Notes: generated from the sequence alone by a model not told the origin. A stretch of DNA of 63,494 nucleotides from Aerococcus sp. 1KP-2016 (GCF_002252085.1 NZ_NEEY01000007.1:1-63494); one strand, 5' to 3'; counted from the stretch's first letter, positions 1-9,385 are shown. Numbers and translations are program-made.

Positions 1-13
1 GTTTCACATAAAG

Positions 14-61
14 TTTCAATCTATCAAGAGTCGCTCCGCTACTACTCTTGACAGATTGAAA
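14..61. repeat. Long inverted repeat (hairpin)
   Basis: Arms of 18 bases (14-31 and 44-61) pair with one mismatch around a short loop. The core is TCAAGAG, 14 bases, CTCTTGA. The same core and the same 14-base gap recur beside the IS30 transposase near 30430, so it may be a terminator-like structure linked to mobile DNA. Confidence 0.6.
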
Positions 62-200
62 TTTATGAGAAGTATTGTCGACAACAGGAATTAAGCCAAA
101 TTGCATGTATTAAAAAAGAGCTGACCATTCGGTCAACTCTCATAAAATTTAGTCTAACTTTTTGGGTCCACTATAGTGCCTAAGGTTTTTTATTTTGTTT
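62..200. other. Intergenic stretch with possible IS end
   Basis: No convincing gene. A hairpin (AGAG.TGACC/GGTCA.CTCT, about 116-139) precedes the motif TCTAACTTTTTGGGTCCA (about 152-170), which resembles the outer ends of IS3-type elements. No transposase is visible inside the window, so the IS reading is only a suggestion. Confidence 0.25.
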
Positions 201-320
201 AGGATGTGAGCGGGGGGGGGGCATTTAGACAGGTAGCACTGGAAGAGATATGCAGTAGCGAGTGAAACTCGCTGCAAATATCTCTGAAGTGGAGACCTGC
301 CTGCCCAAGCGAACTCGACT
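201..320 (+). repeat. Hairpin repeat unit, type A
   Basis: Starts AGGATGTGAG and ends GAACTCGACT, as all full units do. Arms AGACAGGT and ACCTGCCT (one mismatch), an inner stem AGAGATAT/ATATCTCT and an apical stem GCGAGT/ACTCGC fold into one long hairpin. The segment normally GCGCGGGCG is a run of ten G here (212-221). A second unit begins at 325 (AGGATGAGAGGACC) but is cut off by the terminator at 344. Confidence 0.8.
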
Positions 321-343
321 GCTTAGGATGAGAGGACCAACGC

Positions 344-373
344 AAAAAAGCACCTAGTGACAGGTGCTTTTTT
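344..373 (-). terminator. Intrinsic terminator of the PP2C gene
   Basis: Twelve-base arms AAAAAAGCACCT and AGGTGCTTTTTT with a six-base loop, 14 bases past the stop of the minus-strand phosphatase gene. It has T runs on both strands, so it could also stop transcription entering from the left. Confidence 0.85.
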
Positions 374-386
374 GTGCAGATTTTTG

Positions 387-1175
387 TTACACAGTAAACT
401 CGATATATGAACGATCATCAAAGGATACTTGTCCTGCTTGCAAACCTTTGGTGGAAAGATATGCTGTAATTAAATCTGGATCGCTTGTTAAGATATGTTG
501 CAAATAGGCTTCCGTAGCTGCAAAATTTTCTTTAATTGTGGGATAACCATCTGACGTAAAGATAATATGATCTCCGTCATGAACATCAATCACTTTGATT
601 AAGTCATCTGGAATTTCTTGGCCGTTTAAAACCGAATACCCAAAGCGCGTGCCAGTCGTGTTGGCAAAGATATTGCTGGAAATTAAATAGGGTAATATGG
701 CCGCTCGGGCTTCCTCATGCTGACTTGGGTCGATATGTAAGACTAGAGAGCGGAAGTTGCTTAAAATCTCGTCAGAGGCTTTAGGTTGGGTATGCAGTTG
801 TCCGTTAACTAAGGCTTGTGAATCACCGATAATGTAGATTTGATGATGGAAATGACTGTATAGAATCATCGCCGCTTGGGGACCATGAGACACGCCGTCC
901 AAAGGAAAATCGACTTTGCTGTAGAAGTGGTCTTCATATGCCGTGTTGACTCCATGAATGATTTCTTGGATAGTGGCAGTTGAGTCCACAGTCGCTAAAT
1001 ATGTTTTAATAATCGTGGACGCTATTTTCCCAGTTTTCAAGCCCTCATAACGATAATCAGACTTAGCAGTGACACCATCGATAATAGCGACGAAGTGATC
1101 GTTATAGAATATAGCGTCCTCACATTGGTTCGGATCATCAAATTTACCCTGAATAAATGTATGTGGTATCTGCAT
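387..1175 (-). CDS. PP2C-type protein phosphatase-like protein
   Basis: Predicted 262 aa cytoplasmic protein of the PP2C fold, the metal-dependent Ser/Thr phosphatases. The family metal-binding Asp-Gly pairs are visible as AIIDGVT near residue 32 and FTSDGYPT near 207, with a terminal DDRSYIEF. The open frame extends upstream to 1343, but the ATG at 1175 has the good ribosome site (GCGAGGG) and begins the recognisable domain. It is smaller and more divergent than the PrpC/Stp phosphatases paired with PASTA kinases, and no kinase is nearby. Substrate unknown. The fold is fairly sure, activity less so. Confidence 0.65.
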   Translation of the reverse strand: MQIPHTFIQGKFDDPNQCEDAIFYNDHFVAIIDGVTAKSDYRYEGLKTGKIASTIIKTYLATVDSTATIQEIIHGVNTAYEDHFYSKVDFPLDGVSHGPQAAMILYSHFHHQIYIIGDSQALVNGQLHTQPKASDEILSNFRSLVLHIDPSQHEEARAAILPYLISSNIFANTTGTRFGYSVLNGQEIPDDLIKVIDVHDGDHIIFTSDGYPTIKENFAATEAYLQHILTSDPDLITAYLSTKGLQAGQVSFDDRSYIEFTV

Positions 1176-1204
1176 ATCGGTCCCTCGCAATCTATTGTTG
1201 TTAC

Positions 1205-1921
1205 TTACAGTATATAGAAGATTAGAGGATAGGCAAAGAAGAGATAGGGTAAAAAAGGAAAACCTCTGGGCAGCGGATAGCCCCGATACTTGAGTACGAT
1301 AATGTGGCAGAGGATGAAACTTGTGGCAAGAAACAGCAACCAAGCAGTTTGATAGGGTCCAAGGGCTAGCGCCAGGATGGAGATGGTTTTAATGTCACCC
1401 CCGCCAATACCATTGGTGAAGTGGAGGTTGAGTAGAAGGAATAAGAGGCCTATCCCGACAGCAAAGAGGCTATGGGTGAGGATGCGACCACTAGGATGTA
1501 CGCTGAATTGGCCCACGACAAAAAATAGGAGTAGGATTTGAAAACGGTCGGGAATCCATTGGTCAGTCCAATCGCTAGCAGCCATGATGGTGAGGATGGC
1601 GAAATAGCTGATGAGAAATACAGCATCTGCTAGCGGGTGCGTGATGTATAGTATTAGACTAAAGATGGCAAAATAACCCTCGCAAATGGGATACTTGATT
1701 GGGATGCTTTGCTGGCAATGATAGCAGCGTCCTTTTGAGAGTAGGTAGCCCAGAACGGGGATTAGCGCATATGTTGGAATACTAGTTTGGCAATGGTCAC
1801 AATGAGAGCGACTGATGATAAAAGATTGATTTTGGACGGTACGCGCGCCCACCACCATAAAAAATGATGCGAAGCAGGCGAATAAGAGGCCGAGAATGGC
1901 GTAATATAACATATAAAACAT
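1205..1921 (-). CDS. comC: Prepilin peptidase (type IV leader peptidase, ComC-like)
   Basis: Polytopic membrane aspartyl protease of 238 aa that cleaves, and in the family may methylate, leader peptides of competence pseudopilins. The N-terminal domain carries two CxxC pairs (CDHC, CYHC) expected to bind zinc. The two catalytic Asp sit in the first cytosolic loop (ASDWTDQWIPD) and in GGGDIK. About seven hydrophobic segments. The ATG at 1921 has AAGGGAG eight bases upstream; the ATG six codons earlier overlaps that ribosome site and is rejected. It lies just upstream of the PP2C gene on the same strand. The com pilus operon itself is not in the window. Confidence 0.85.
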   Translation of the reverse strand: MFYMLYYAILGLLFACFASFFMVVGARTVQNQSFIISRSHCDHCQTSIPTYALIPVLGYLLSKGRCYHCQQSIPIKYPICEGYFAIFSLILYITHPLADAVFLISYFAILTIMAASDWTDQWIPDRFQILLLFFVVGQFSVHPSGRILTHSLFAVGIGLLFLLLNLHFTNGIGGGDIKTISILALALGPYQTAWLLFLATSFILCHIIVLKYRGYPLPRGFPFLPYLFFAYPLIFYIL

Positions 1922-2011
1922 GGATTTCACTCCCTTCACCTTATATATACGTTATTTTTTCAAAAAAGTGCTATTTTTTTGAGAAAAATCAAAAAAACTA
2001 GTGAAATCGTG

Positions 2012-2040
2012 TTGACAGTATCGAAAACAGATGCTATTAT
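2012..2040 (+). promoter_or_regulatory. Promoter of the tRNA cluster
   Basis: A perfect -35 TTGACA (2012-2017) and -10 TATTAT (2035-2040) are separated by 17 bases, about 34 bases before the first tRNA. Confidence 0.85.
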
Positions 2041-2074
2041 TTAATAGTTGTCTTAAACAAATGCAACACGTGAT

Positions 2075-2150
2075 GGAGGATTAGCTCAGCTGGGAGAGCG
2101 TCTGCCTTACAAGCAGGATGTCGGGGGTTCGAGCCCCTCATCCTCCACCA
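2075..2150 (+). tRNA. tRNA-Val (anticodon TAC)
   Basis: Acceptor stem GGAGGAT/ATCCTCC, D loop with AGCTCAGCTGGGAGAGC, anticodon loop CTTACAA (TAC) and T loop GTTCGAG. The 3' CCA is encoded (2148-2150), unlike in the two tRNAs that follow. Confidence 0.95.
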
Positions 2151-2151
2151 T

Positions 2152-2224
2152 GACTCGTTAGCTCAGTTGGTAGAGCAACTGACTTTTAATCAGTGGGTCG
2201 TAGGTTCGAATCCTACACGGGTCA
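2152..2224 (+). tRNA. tRNA-Lys (anticodon TTT)
   Basis: Acceptor stem GACTCGT/ACGGGTC, anticodon stem ACTGA/TCAGT closing loop CTTTTAA, T loop GTTCGAA. No encoded CCA. It starts one base after the CCA of tRNA-Val, so the two must be cut from a common transcript. Confidence 0.95.
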
Positions 2225-2247
2225 TATTCTTTATGAATAATATATAG

Positions 2248-2320
2248 GCCGGCTTAGCTCAGTTGGTAGAGCATCTGATTTGTAATCAGAGGGTCGAGGG
2301 TTCAAGTCCTTTAGCCGGCA
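2248..2320 (+). tRNA. tRNA-Thr (anticodon TGT)
   Basis: Acceptor stem GCCGGCT/AGCCGGC, anticodon stem TCTGA/TCAGA with loop TTTGTAA (TGT), T loop GTTCAAG. No encoded CCA. Last of the three-tRNA transcript. Confidence 0.95.
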
Positions 2321-2324
2321 TATA

Positions 2325-2357
2325 TAAAAAAAGCATCTCGTATGGGATGCTTTTTTC
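2325..2357 (+). terminator. Terminator of the tRNA cluster
   Basis: AAGCATC/GATGC stem followed by six T, directly after tRNA-Thr. Confidence 0.85.
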
Positions 2358-2443
2358 TTATCCTTTTATTGAAATAAGGGCGAAATTAAGGTAGCCTAAA
2401 GTCATTCAACATCATCAAAATGGCTATACGGAAGAGGTAGTAT

Positions 2444-2974
2444 ATGGGAAATTATATCTTGGCACAATTAAATCTTGAAGACTTAGACGCATTGCGTGCA
2501 ATTAGTATTGAAACATTCACGGATACTTTTGGTTCATACAATACACCAGAAGATTTGGCCGTCTATCTTGAAACAAATTACGATCAAGCTAAACTAAGCA
2601 ATGAGCTTACTAACGAGAACAGCGCATTCTATTTTGTCAAAAATTCAGCTACTGCTGAAATAGTCGCCTATTTAAAATTAAATTGGGAAGACGCGCAGAC
2701 AGAAGTATTCGATGAAGCCACCTTGGAAATTGAACGCATTTATGTCCGCCCTACTTTTAAACGTCGTGGTATTGGTCAACTTTTGATGACACATGCTATT
2801 GAAACAGCGAAGTCAAAGGGCTTAACCCATGTATGGCTCGGAGTTTGGGAAAAAAACGCAAATGCAATGAAATTCTATCAAAAGAATGGTTTTAAGCGTA
2901 GAGGAGAACATGTCTTTATGGTGGGGGACGACCGGCAAGTGGACTATATCCTGATGAAAGAAATAGCAGAATAA
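2444..2974 (+). CDS. paiA: Spermidine/spermine N1-acetyltransferase-like GNAT (PaiA)
   Basis: GNAT-fold acetyltransferase of 176 aa that transfers acetyl from acetyl-CoA. The sequence follows Bacillus PaiA closely: SIETFTDTFGSYNTPEDL near the N-terminus, LEIERIYVRPTFKRRGIGQLL (acetyl-CoA loop RRGIG, about residues 107-112) and VWLGVWEKNANAMKFYQKNGF. PaiA acetylates polyamines; in Bacillus it pairs with paiB, which is absent here. ATG with GGAAGAGG six bases upstream. Monocistronic, between the tRNA terminator and a terminator shared with metK. Family assignment is strong, substrate is by homology. Confidence 0.85.
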   Translation: MGNYILAQLNLEDLDALRAISIETFTDTFGSYNTPEDLAVYLETNYDQAKLSNELTNENSAFYFVKNSATAEIVAYLKLNWEDAQTEVFDEATLEIERIYVRPTFKRRGIGQLLMTHAIETAKSKGLTHVWLGVWEKNANAMKFYQKNGFKRRGEHVFMVGDDRQVDYILMKEIAE

Positions 2975-3006
2975 ACACAACTGATGCTTAAAATCTTTTA
3001 TAGAAC

Positions 3007-3042
3007 AAAAAACGGATGGAACCAAGCGTTCCATCCGTTTTT
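3007..3042. terminator. Bidirectional terminator between paiA and metK
   Basis: Arms AACGGATGGAAC and GTTCCATCCGTT around a five-base loop, with A and T runs outside, placed between the convergent ends of paiA and metK. Confidence 0.9.
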
Positions 3043-3049
3043 CATGTTG

Positions 3050-4225
3050 TTATTTTTGTAATTGTGCTACTTTATCTGTACGTTCCCATGTGAAGTCTTC
3101 ATCATCACGGCCAAAGTGACCGTATGCAGCAGTTTTGCTGAAGATTGGACGACGTAATGACAACATATCAATAATCCCATTTGGTGTTAGGTCAAAGTTA
3201 TTACGAACGAGTGCTACCAATTCGGTTTCAGATAATTGGCTAGTACCATAAGTATCGATGGCGATTGAAACAGGTTCAGCAACACCGATTGCATAGGCTA
3301 ATTGGATTTCCACTTTGTGGGCCAAGCCAGCAGCTACAATGTTCTTCGCAATGTAACGAGCTGCATAAGAAGCTGAACGGTCCACTTTAGTTGCATCTTT
3401 ACCTGAGAAAGCACCACCACCATGGTGAGCGGCACCGCCGTATGTATCGACGATAATTTTACGACCAGTTAAACCAGAGTCAGCTTCTGGACCACCAGAA
3501 ACAAATTTACCAGTTGGGTTGATGAAATAACGTGTATTTTCGTCTAACCAAGCGGCTGGAATAATTGGGTCTACGACATGTTTGATCACATCTTGGCGAA
3601 TTTGATCAAGTTCAATGCCTGCTTTATGTTGGGTTGAGATAACAATTGTATCAACACGTTGTGGTTGATTATTTTCATCGTATTCGATGGTTACTTGTGT
3701 TTTTCCATCTGGTCCTAAATAGTCAATCGTACCGTCTTTACGGACTTTGGCTAATTGACGAGATAGACGATGACTTAGGGCGATAGCAACGGGCATAAAT
3801 TCAGGTGTTTCATCAGTTGCGTAACCAAACATGATACCTTGGTCACCAGCACCGATAAGTTTGTTGCTGTCTTCACCGTTCTCACGTGTTTCGATAGCAT
3901 CATCTACACCTTGTGCAATGTCTGGAGATTGTTCATCAAGAGATACTAATACGGCAACGGAATCAGCGTCAAAGCCAAATTGGCCTGAGTGGTATCCGAT
4001 ACGGCGAATGGTATCGCGGACGATTTTTTGGATATCAACATATGCTGTCGTAGTGACTTCCCCGAAAATAAGGACAAGTCCTGTATTAACGGCAGTTTCA
4101 CAGGCAACACGTGCTTGTGGATCTTGTGCTAGAATCGCGTCAAGAATGGCATCGGAGATTTGGTCAGCGACCTTATCTGGATGACCTTCTGTAACTGACT
4201 CAGAAGTAAATAGTCGTTTATTCAT
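3050..4225 (-). CDS. metK: S-adenosylmethionine synthase
   Basis: Cytosolic MetK, 391 aa (usual family length 380-400), making SAM from methionine and ATP. Family signatures are intact: [16 protein letters not shown] near residue 15, [12 protein letters not shown] near 127 and the phosphate loop [17 protein letters not shown] near 270. ATG with a GGGGG ribosome site eight bases upstream, and that site is the regulated part of an SMK-box riboswitch (separate entry), so translation should fall when SAM is high. Monocistronic, convergent with paiA. Confidence 0.97.
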   Translation of the reverse strand: MNKRLFTSESVTEGHPDKVADQISDAILDAILAQDPQARVACETAVNTGLVLIFGEVTTTAYVDIQKIVRDTIRRIGYHSGQFGFDADSVAVLVSLDEQSPDIAQGVDDAIETRENGEDSNKLIGAGDQGIMFGYATDETPEFMPVAIALSHRLSRQLAKVRKDGTIDYLGPDGKTQVTIEYDENNQPQRVDTIVISTQHKAGIELDQIRQDVIKHVVDPIIPAAWLDENTRYFINPTGKFVSGGPEADSGLTGRKIIVDTYGGAAHHGGGAFSGKDATKVDRSASYAARYIAKNIVAAGLAHKVEIQLAYAIGVAEPVSIAIDTYGTSQLSETELVALVRNNFDLTPNGIIDMLSLRRPIFSKTAAYGHFGRDDEDFTWERTDKVAQLQK

Positions 4226-4230
4226 TTTGT

Positions 4231-4308
4231 TTCCCCCAAAATATAAATTTTATGGTTACAAGGAATCTTTGCGAACGCGCAAACCTATCGGGAATAATTT
4301 ATTGTAAC
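4231..4308 (-). promoter_or_regulatory. SMK-box (SAM-III) riboswitch of metK
   Basis: On the minus strand the leader reads GTTACAA (4302-4308), then TTCCCGATAGG, a variable hairpin TTTGCG/CGCAAA, then GATTCCTTGTAACC (TTGTAAC pairs back to GTTACAA), an A/T spacer and GGGGG (4233-4237) before the metK ATG. This is the order and sequence of the SAM-III aptamer described in enterococcal metK, in which SAM favours pairing of the ribosome site and blocks translation. A minus-strand TATAAT lies at 4316-4321, eight bases upstream of the first arm. Confidence 0.92.
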
Positions 4309-4487
4309 GTTACTCATTATACATGATTTGGTCAGAAAGGCACGTGTAAAAAGGCTTTTCCTGTAATTTTTTACAACTTTTCTCAATCTTCTATAATCGA
4401 AGTCTAGATAGACAAGTCGTGCAGTGACCCGTACATTCATGGTATAATGTTCGAGATGATTAAAAACCGTTACGAGAGGAGACAACA

Positions 4488-6344
4488 ATGAGTTATCAAG
4501 CATTATACCGCGTTTGGCGACCACAAACATTTGGTGATATTGTGGGGCAAGAAGCAGTAGCCCATACCCTACAAAACGCCGTAAAAACCGGCAAAATGAG
4601 TCATGCTTACTTGTTTACCGGTCCTAGAGGAACTGGGAAAACGAGTGCAGCTAAGATTGTCTCTAAAGCCATCAACTGTCCAAATCAAGTCGATGGTGAA
4701 CCATGTAATCAATGTGAAATCTGTAAAGCAATCAATGCCGGCAGTTTGTCTGACGTGATTGAAATCGATGCTGCCTCAAACAATGGGGTAGATGAAATGC
4801 GCGACATTCGTGAGAACGTCCGTTATGCACCCACAGAAGCAGCCTATAAAGTCTATATTATCGATGAGGTCCACATGCTTTCAACAGGCGCTTTTAACGC
4901 CTTATTGAAGACCTTGGAGGAACCGCCAGCAAACGTGCTGTTCATCTTAGCAACCACTGAAATTCATAAGATACCAGCAACCATTATTTCTCGGACCCAA
5001 CGATTTGATTTCAAACGAATTTCCCATCAAGACATTGAAAATCGCATGGCCTATATATTGGCACAAGATAATATTCAATACGAAGATGGCGCCCTAGCAG
5101 TCATCGCACGTGCAGCCAATGGTGGGATGCGTGACGCCCTATCACTTCTAGACCAGGTCATATCCTTCTCTGAGGGTACCATTACCTTGGAAACGAGTCG
5201 TCAAGTCACAGGCGTTCTGTCTGAAGAAGAATTAATTCACTATACCAAGGCCCTATCTGACGGTGATGTCACAGTCGCTTTAGCTGACCTACACAAACTA
5301 CTTGATAGCGGCCAAGAAGCAGCCCGTTTCGTCGAAGAGCAACTGATTTTCGTGCGTGATTTACTTATCGCCAAGGAAATCGGAGGCGGAACCGATGCCG
5401 TAGAAAGTCTGACGCAACGTTATGATACCAGCTTCTATGCCCTAGCCAAGGAAATCGATGTGGCCCTCCTCTATCAAATGATGGACGTCTTCAAAGAAAC
5501 CCAGGCTGAAATCCGCTACACCGTGCAAGCAAGTATTTATCTAGAAGTTGCGACCGTACAATTATGTCAAAAGGGTGGCGCTAGTAAAGCAGGTCGTCTA
5601 TCAGTAGACGCTGGTGCCAATAATCAAGCTGTCCCAGTAGCACATGAACTGCCAACACATATTAGTCAGGTGATTGCTGATCTTCAAGAACAGGTAGCTA
5701 GCTTATCTAGCCAATTACAAAATGGCCAAGGCCAAGCGGCAAAACCAACGCCAGCAAATAGACCGGTTAAACGTTCTAATACAACCGGATTTACACCAAA
5801 CTTAACGAAAGTTTTCCAAGTCTTAAATCAAGCCACCAAGAAAGATCTGAATGATGTCTCTTCTTTATGGGAAGAATTGATTGCCAGTCTACCTGGCATG
5901 CAAGCAGCTATGTTGAAGGCAACTTTCCCAGCTGCGGCATCACCAACGGCTTTTGTGGTGCGTTTCGATTATGAAGTCTTGTGTAAGAAGGTAGACGATG
6001 ATGAAGAAACCAGACGTCAGATTGAACAAATGTTGTCTAATCGCTTGGGTCACCCAACCAAAATGTACTATTTAACGAGTGACCAATGGCAAGAAGCGCG
6101 CCAAACATATGTCAAAGCGATGAAGAATGGCGGTTTAAGTGATTTAGTAGGCGACGATGCGGCTACAGTCGCGGACAAGGGTTCTGCGTCAGATGCGGAA
6201 GCCTTTAGCCAAGACAGTGATGCAATTAACGAAGCTATGGCTGTGGATGGCCTCGAAGATGAAGAGGCACGCATTCGTCAAGACCAAGTGGACCAAGCTG
6301 TTTCACTATTTGGCAAAGAAAATGTTACAATAGTAGACGATTAG
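4488..6344 (+). CDS. dnaX: DNA polymerase III gamma/tau subunit
   Basis: Clamp-loader ATPase, 618 aa, which loads the beta clamp and in the tau form links polymerase to helicase. Walker A GPRGTGKT at residues 45-52, zinc cysteines at 64, 73, 76 and 79, Walker B DEVH at 126-129 and the sensor region ISRTQRFDF. The C-terminal half is low-complexity and acidic, as usual for tau. ATG at 4488 has GAGAGGAG upstream; a TATAAT lies at 4443-4448. First gene of the dnaX-ybaB-recR cluster. I see no clear slippery site for a programmed gamma frameshift. Confidence 0.97.
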   Translation: MSYQALYRVWRPQTFGDIVGQEAVAHTLQNAVKTGKMSHAYLFTGPRGTGKTSAAKIVSKAINCPNQVDGEPCNQCEICKAINAGSLSDVIEIDAASNNGVDEMRDIRENVRYAPTEAAYKVYIIDEVHMLSTGAFNALLKTLEEPPANVLFILATTEIHKIPATIISRTQRFDFKRISHQDIENRMAYILAQDNIQYEDGALAVIARAANGGMRDALSLLDQVISFSEGTITLETSRQVTGVLSEEELIHYTKALSDGDVTVALADLHKLLDSGQEAARFVEEQLIFVRDLLIAKEIGGGTDAVESLTQRYDTSFYALAKEIDVALLYQMMDVFKETQAEIRYTVQASIYLEVATVQLCQKGGASKAGRLSVDAGANNQAVPVAHELPTHISQVIADLQEQVASLSSQLQNGQGQAAKPTPANRPVKRSNTTGFTPNLTKVFQVLNQATKKDLNDVSSLWEELIASLPGMQAAMLKATFPAAASPTAFVVRFDYEVLCKKVDDDEETRRQIEQMLSNRLGHPTKMYYLTSDQWQEARQTYVKAMKNGGLSDLVGDDAATVADKGSASDAEAFSQDSDAINEAMAVDGLEDEEARIRQDQVDQAVSLFGKENVTIVDD

Positions 6345-6388
6345 ATTAACGTATAAAATATAAAACGAATAAAAAAGGAGTGTCGAAT

Positions 6389-6702
6389 ATGGCAGGCGGA
6401 ATGGCAAATATGCAACAAATGATGCGTAAAATGCAAAAATTACAAGAAGAAATGGAAAAAGAACAAAAAACTTAGAAACAAAAGAGTTTCAAGGTTCTGA
6501 ACCTTCAGGCATGATTAAAGTTACGGTTACAGGTGACCGTCGTTTGAAAGCAATCAATATTAATCCAGAAGCGGTTGACCCAGAAGACGTCGACATGTTA
6601 CAAGATTTATTGTTGGCTGCAGTCAATGATGGCCTAGCAAAAGTGGATGCTGAAACAGCAAACACAATGGGCAAATATACAAAAGGTATCCCAGGTCTTT
6701 AA
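6389..6702 (+). CDS. ybaB: YbaB/EbfC nucleoid-associated protein (frameshifted in this sequence)
   Basis: Small DNA-binding protein of about 104 aa, usually encoded between dnaX and recR, as here. ATG at 6389 has AAGGAG eight bases upstream. The first frame gives [21 protein letters not shown]-like sequence, then stops at 6475. Adding one A to the run of six at 6465-6470 restores a continuous protein ([19 protein letters not shown] and on to [10 protein letters not shown]). The break is a single base in a homopolymer, so an assembly error is more likely than a real mutation. Confidence 0.85.
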
Positions 6703-6905
6703 TACATAAGGCCACAGGCGTATCTAGATGACCGTCTTTACCATGGGTAGGTTTGACTACGCATGGTATTTTTCTTGTTGCTCGCAGGAGTTAGCGGGCT
6801 TGCGGCGGGGTGTCGTAGGTGGGTTCAGTCGGCTGAATTGGTCTGTGCCTTAGTGAAGGGTGATATTTTTCAAAGCGTTCGTAAGTAGTAGGTGGGAGAG
6901 TTAAG

Positions 6906-7504
6906 ATGCAGTATCCAGAACCAATTGCCAAGTTGATTGATAGTTTTAGTAAGTTGCCAGGTATTGGGGCCAAAACGGCTTCGCGCCTTGCTTTCTTTGT
7001 GTTGGATATGCCAGAAGCGGACGTATTGCAGTTTGCATCGGCTTTGGTGGATGCCAAACGTGAGCTCGGTATTGTTCGGTGTGTGGCAACATTACGCAGT
7101 CTGATCCGTGTGAGATTTGCGCGGATGAAGGGCGTGACCGGACGCGTATTCTTGTAGTGGAGCAGGTGCGTGATGTGGTGTCTATGGAACGGATGCGCGA
7201 GTATCATGGTTTGTATCATGTGCTACATGGTGTGCTGTCACCGATGGAAGGAACTGGGCCAGAGGATTTGAATATTCAGCCCTTGTTGGTGCGTTTGCAA
7301 GAGGAAGCAGTTGAGGAAGTAATCGTGGCGACCAATGCAACTGCTGAGGGTGAGGCGACGGCAACGTATTTGTCTCGTTTGATTAAGCCAGCTGGTATAA
7401 AGGTTACACGAATTGCGTATGGTTTATCTGTGGGTAGTGATATTGAGTATGCGGATGAAATGACCTTGCTTCGTGCCTTAGAAGGGCGTCGCGATATTCA
7501 ATAG
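6906..7504 (+). CDS. recR: Recombination mediator RecR (frameshifted in this sequence)
   Basis: RecR acts with RecF/RecO in loading RecA at gaps. The helix-hairpin-helix segment [20 protein letters not shown] (residues 14-33), the zinc finger (CSVCG...CEIC once the frame is repaired) and the Toprim domain ([19 protein letters not shown]) are present. One T is missing in GGTATTGTT at about 7071-7075; restoring it joins both halves into a protein of about 199 aa, the normal length. Ribosome site GGGAGAG precedes the ATG. Placed after ybaB as in most Firmicutes. Confidence 0.9.
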
Positions 7505-7561
7505 GATGTAAATTGTCCGAGGCCGGATGCGACCAAAATGGAAGGAATTAGGGGATATTTT

Positions 7562-8224
7562 ATGGATACTGAGCAATTACTAGGGAAGTTTATTACGGTT
7601 GAAGGGCCAGATGGTGCGGGGAAAACAACGCTGATTAATGGATTGACTGCCAAGTTAGAGGCAAGTTTAAATGTACCCTTAATCTTGACGCGTGAACCAG
7701 GTGGCGACCCGATTGCGGAACAAATTCGACGCATCATCTTGGATCCAGCCAATACAGACCTGGACCCACGAGCTGAGGCTTTGTTGTACGCGGCTAGTCG
7801 TCGCCAACATCTGGTACATACTGTTTTACCGGCTTTAGCAGCAGGTCAATTGGTTTTGTGTGACCGTTTTGTGGATTCGTCCATTGCCTATCAAGGTTAT
7901 GGTCGCGAAATTGGTGAGGAGGGTATCTTAGCGATTAATGCCTTCGCCACGGATGGTCGTCAACCTGATTTGACTTTATATTTGGATATTTCGGCTGAGG
8001 AGGGCATTCGCCGCATTCAAGCCAATCGTAGCCAAGCTGACCAAAATCGTTTGGATGTGGAGACCATTGATTTTCATCAACGCGTCCACCAAGGCTATCA
8101 AGTCTTGCGTGCGCAATATCCAGACCGTATTCAAGTGATTGATGCGACCCAAAGTCCAGAAGCCATGCAGGCAGAAGCCTTGCGTATCGTTCAAGCACAT
8201 TTCCCTCAATTTTTCAGTAACTAA
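7562..8224 (+). CDS. tmk: Thymidylate kinase
   Basis: Phosphorylates dTMP to dTDP, 220 aa. P-loop VEGPDGAGKTT near residue 12, DRF motif LCDRFVDSSIAYQG and the lid region RSQADQNRLD. An upstream in-frame ATG at 7538 overlaps the ribosome site; the ATG at 7562 has AGGGG seven bases upstream and begins the domain. Follows recR by 57 bases. In Bacillus, darA (yaaQ) and yaaR lie between tmk and holB; here holB follows directly. Confidence 0.95.
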   Translation: MDTEQLLGKFITVEGPDGAGKTTLINGLTAKLEASLNVPLILTREPGGDPIAEQIRRIILDPANTDLDPRAEALLYAASRRQHLVHTVLPALAAGQLVLCDRFVDSSIAYQGYGREIGEEGILAINAFATDGRQPDLTLYLDISAEEGIRRIQANRSQADQNRLDVETIDFHQRVHQGYQVLRAQYPDRIQVIDATQSPEAMQAEALRIVQAHFPQFFSN

Positions 8225-8268
8225 TCATAGGTTTTGCTCGTGTATATGCGCAGAAAGGAGTCCATCAA

Positions 8269-9377
8269 TTGGGATTAAATGCATTTGATATTATTGAAAA
8301 ACAAGGCGATTTAACTGCCATGATGGACCGTGTTGTGGCCAACGATCGCTTAGGTCACGCCTATATTTTTGAGGGCATGATGGGTGCCGGTCAAGAAGAT
8401 ATGGCCTTGTATTTAGCGGCCGGTTTGAACTGTCTGAACCCAAGTATTACAGGGCAACCCTGTGGTGAATGTAATCACTGCGTGCGTATTTTACGAGAAG
8501 ATTATCCGGATGTCTTGCACGTGCGCCCGGGTGACGATAAGGGAAATGATAAGACCAAGGCGAATATTTTCGCAACTGATGAAGAAATTGAGCAGGCCAA
8601 ACAATCGGAAGATAAGGCTAAACCGGAATCTAATGCCATTAAAATCGACCAAGTGCGCGAATTGAAGCATCGGATGTCTATGTCGTCTACTGAAGGCAAC
8701 CATCAAATTTTTGTTATTCATGAGGCAGAGAAAATGACGACGGGTGCGGCAAATTCTTTGTTGAAGTTTATTGAAGAACCCTATGAAATATGCATATTTT
8801 CTTAATTACATCGAATCAGGATGCCCTTTTACCAACGATTTTATCCCGATGCCAAATGATTCATTTTCCTGAATTGCGTAAAGCTCAGGTGAAGCAAGTT
8901 TTTGAGGCAGCTGGCATTAAGGCGAGTTTGGCTACGACCCTGTCATACTTAACCAATGATGTTGAGGAGGCAAAGGACTTGGCGGACAACGAAACCTTTC
9001 AAACGCAGATTGGTCAATCGATTCAATGGATTGACCTTATGGTGAAGGGTGATCCCCGAGGTTTAACCATGGTCCAGTCGGATTGGGTCAAAGATAAACC
9101 TAGCCGTAAAGCTATGATTCAAGCGTTGAATCTGGTGGGTTTCCACTTTCATGACCTGTTGTATTTAAAACTAGGGTCGAATGATGACCAAAGTCAGATG
9201 GACAAATTGGTTTTCCCAAATGATTTAGGGAAATACCAGGCCATGTTGAAACATTTGGATGCGGCCTTGATTACCAAGGGTTTGCACTTAGTGGGTAAAG
9301 CCCAACGAATGATTAGAGCCAATGTGGCCCCCCAAGCAGCAATGGAATATTTGGTGCTAGCCTTTTGGAAAAAATAA
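8269..9377 (+). CDS. holB: DNA polymerase III delta' subunit (frameshifted in this sequence)
   Basis: Clamp-loader stator subunit. Begins at a TTG (8269) with GAAAGGAG eight bases upstream. The Walker A region is degenerate (GMMGAGQEDMA), as expected for delta', and zinc cysteines are kept (CLNPSITGQPCGECNHC). The frame stops after FIEEPYEICIFS; adding one A to AAA at 8786-8788 restores FIEEPYENMHIFLITSNQDALLPTILSRCQ-type sequence continuing to 9377, about 369 aa. delta' is essential in known bacteria, so this is probably a sequence error. Confidence 0.88.
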
Positions 9378-9385
9378 CAAGATTG

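Noticed and set aside
3831-4184. Plus-strand ORF inside metK
   Set aside because: Antisense shadow of a highly conserved gene.
5700-6344. Programmed frameshift in dnaX producing gamma
   Set aside because: No A AAA AAG-type slippery site with a downstream hairpin was found, and Firmicutes dnaX usually lacks it.
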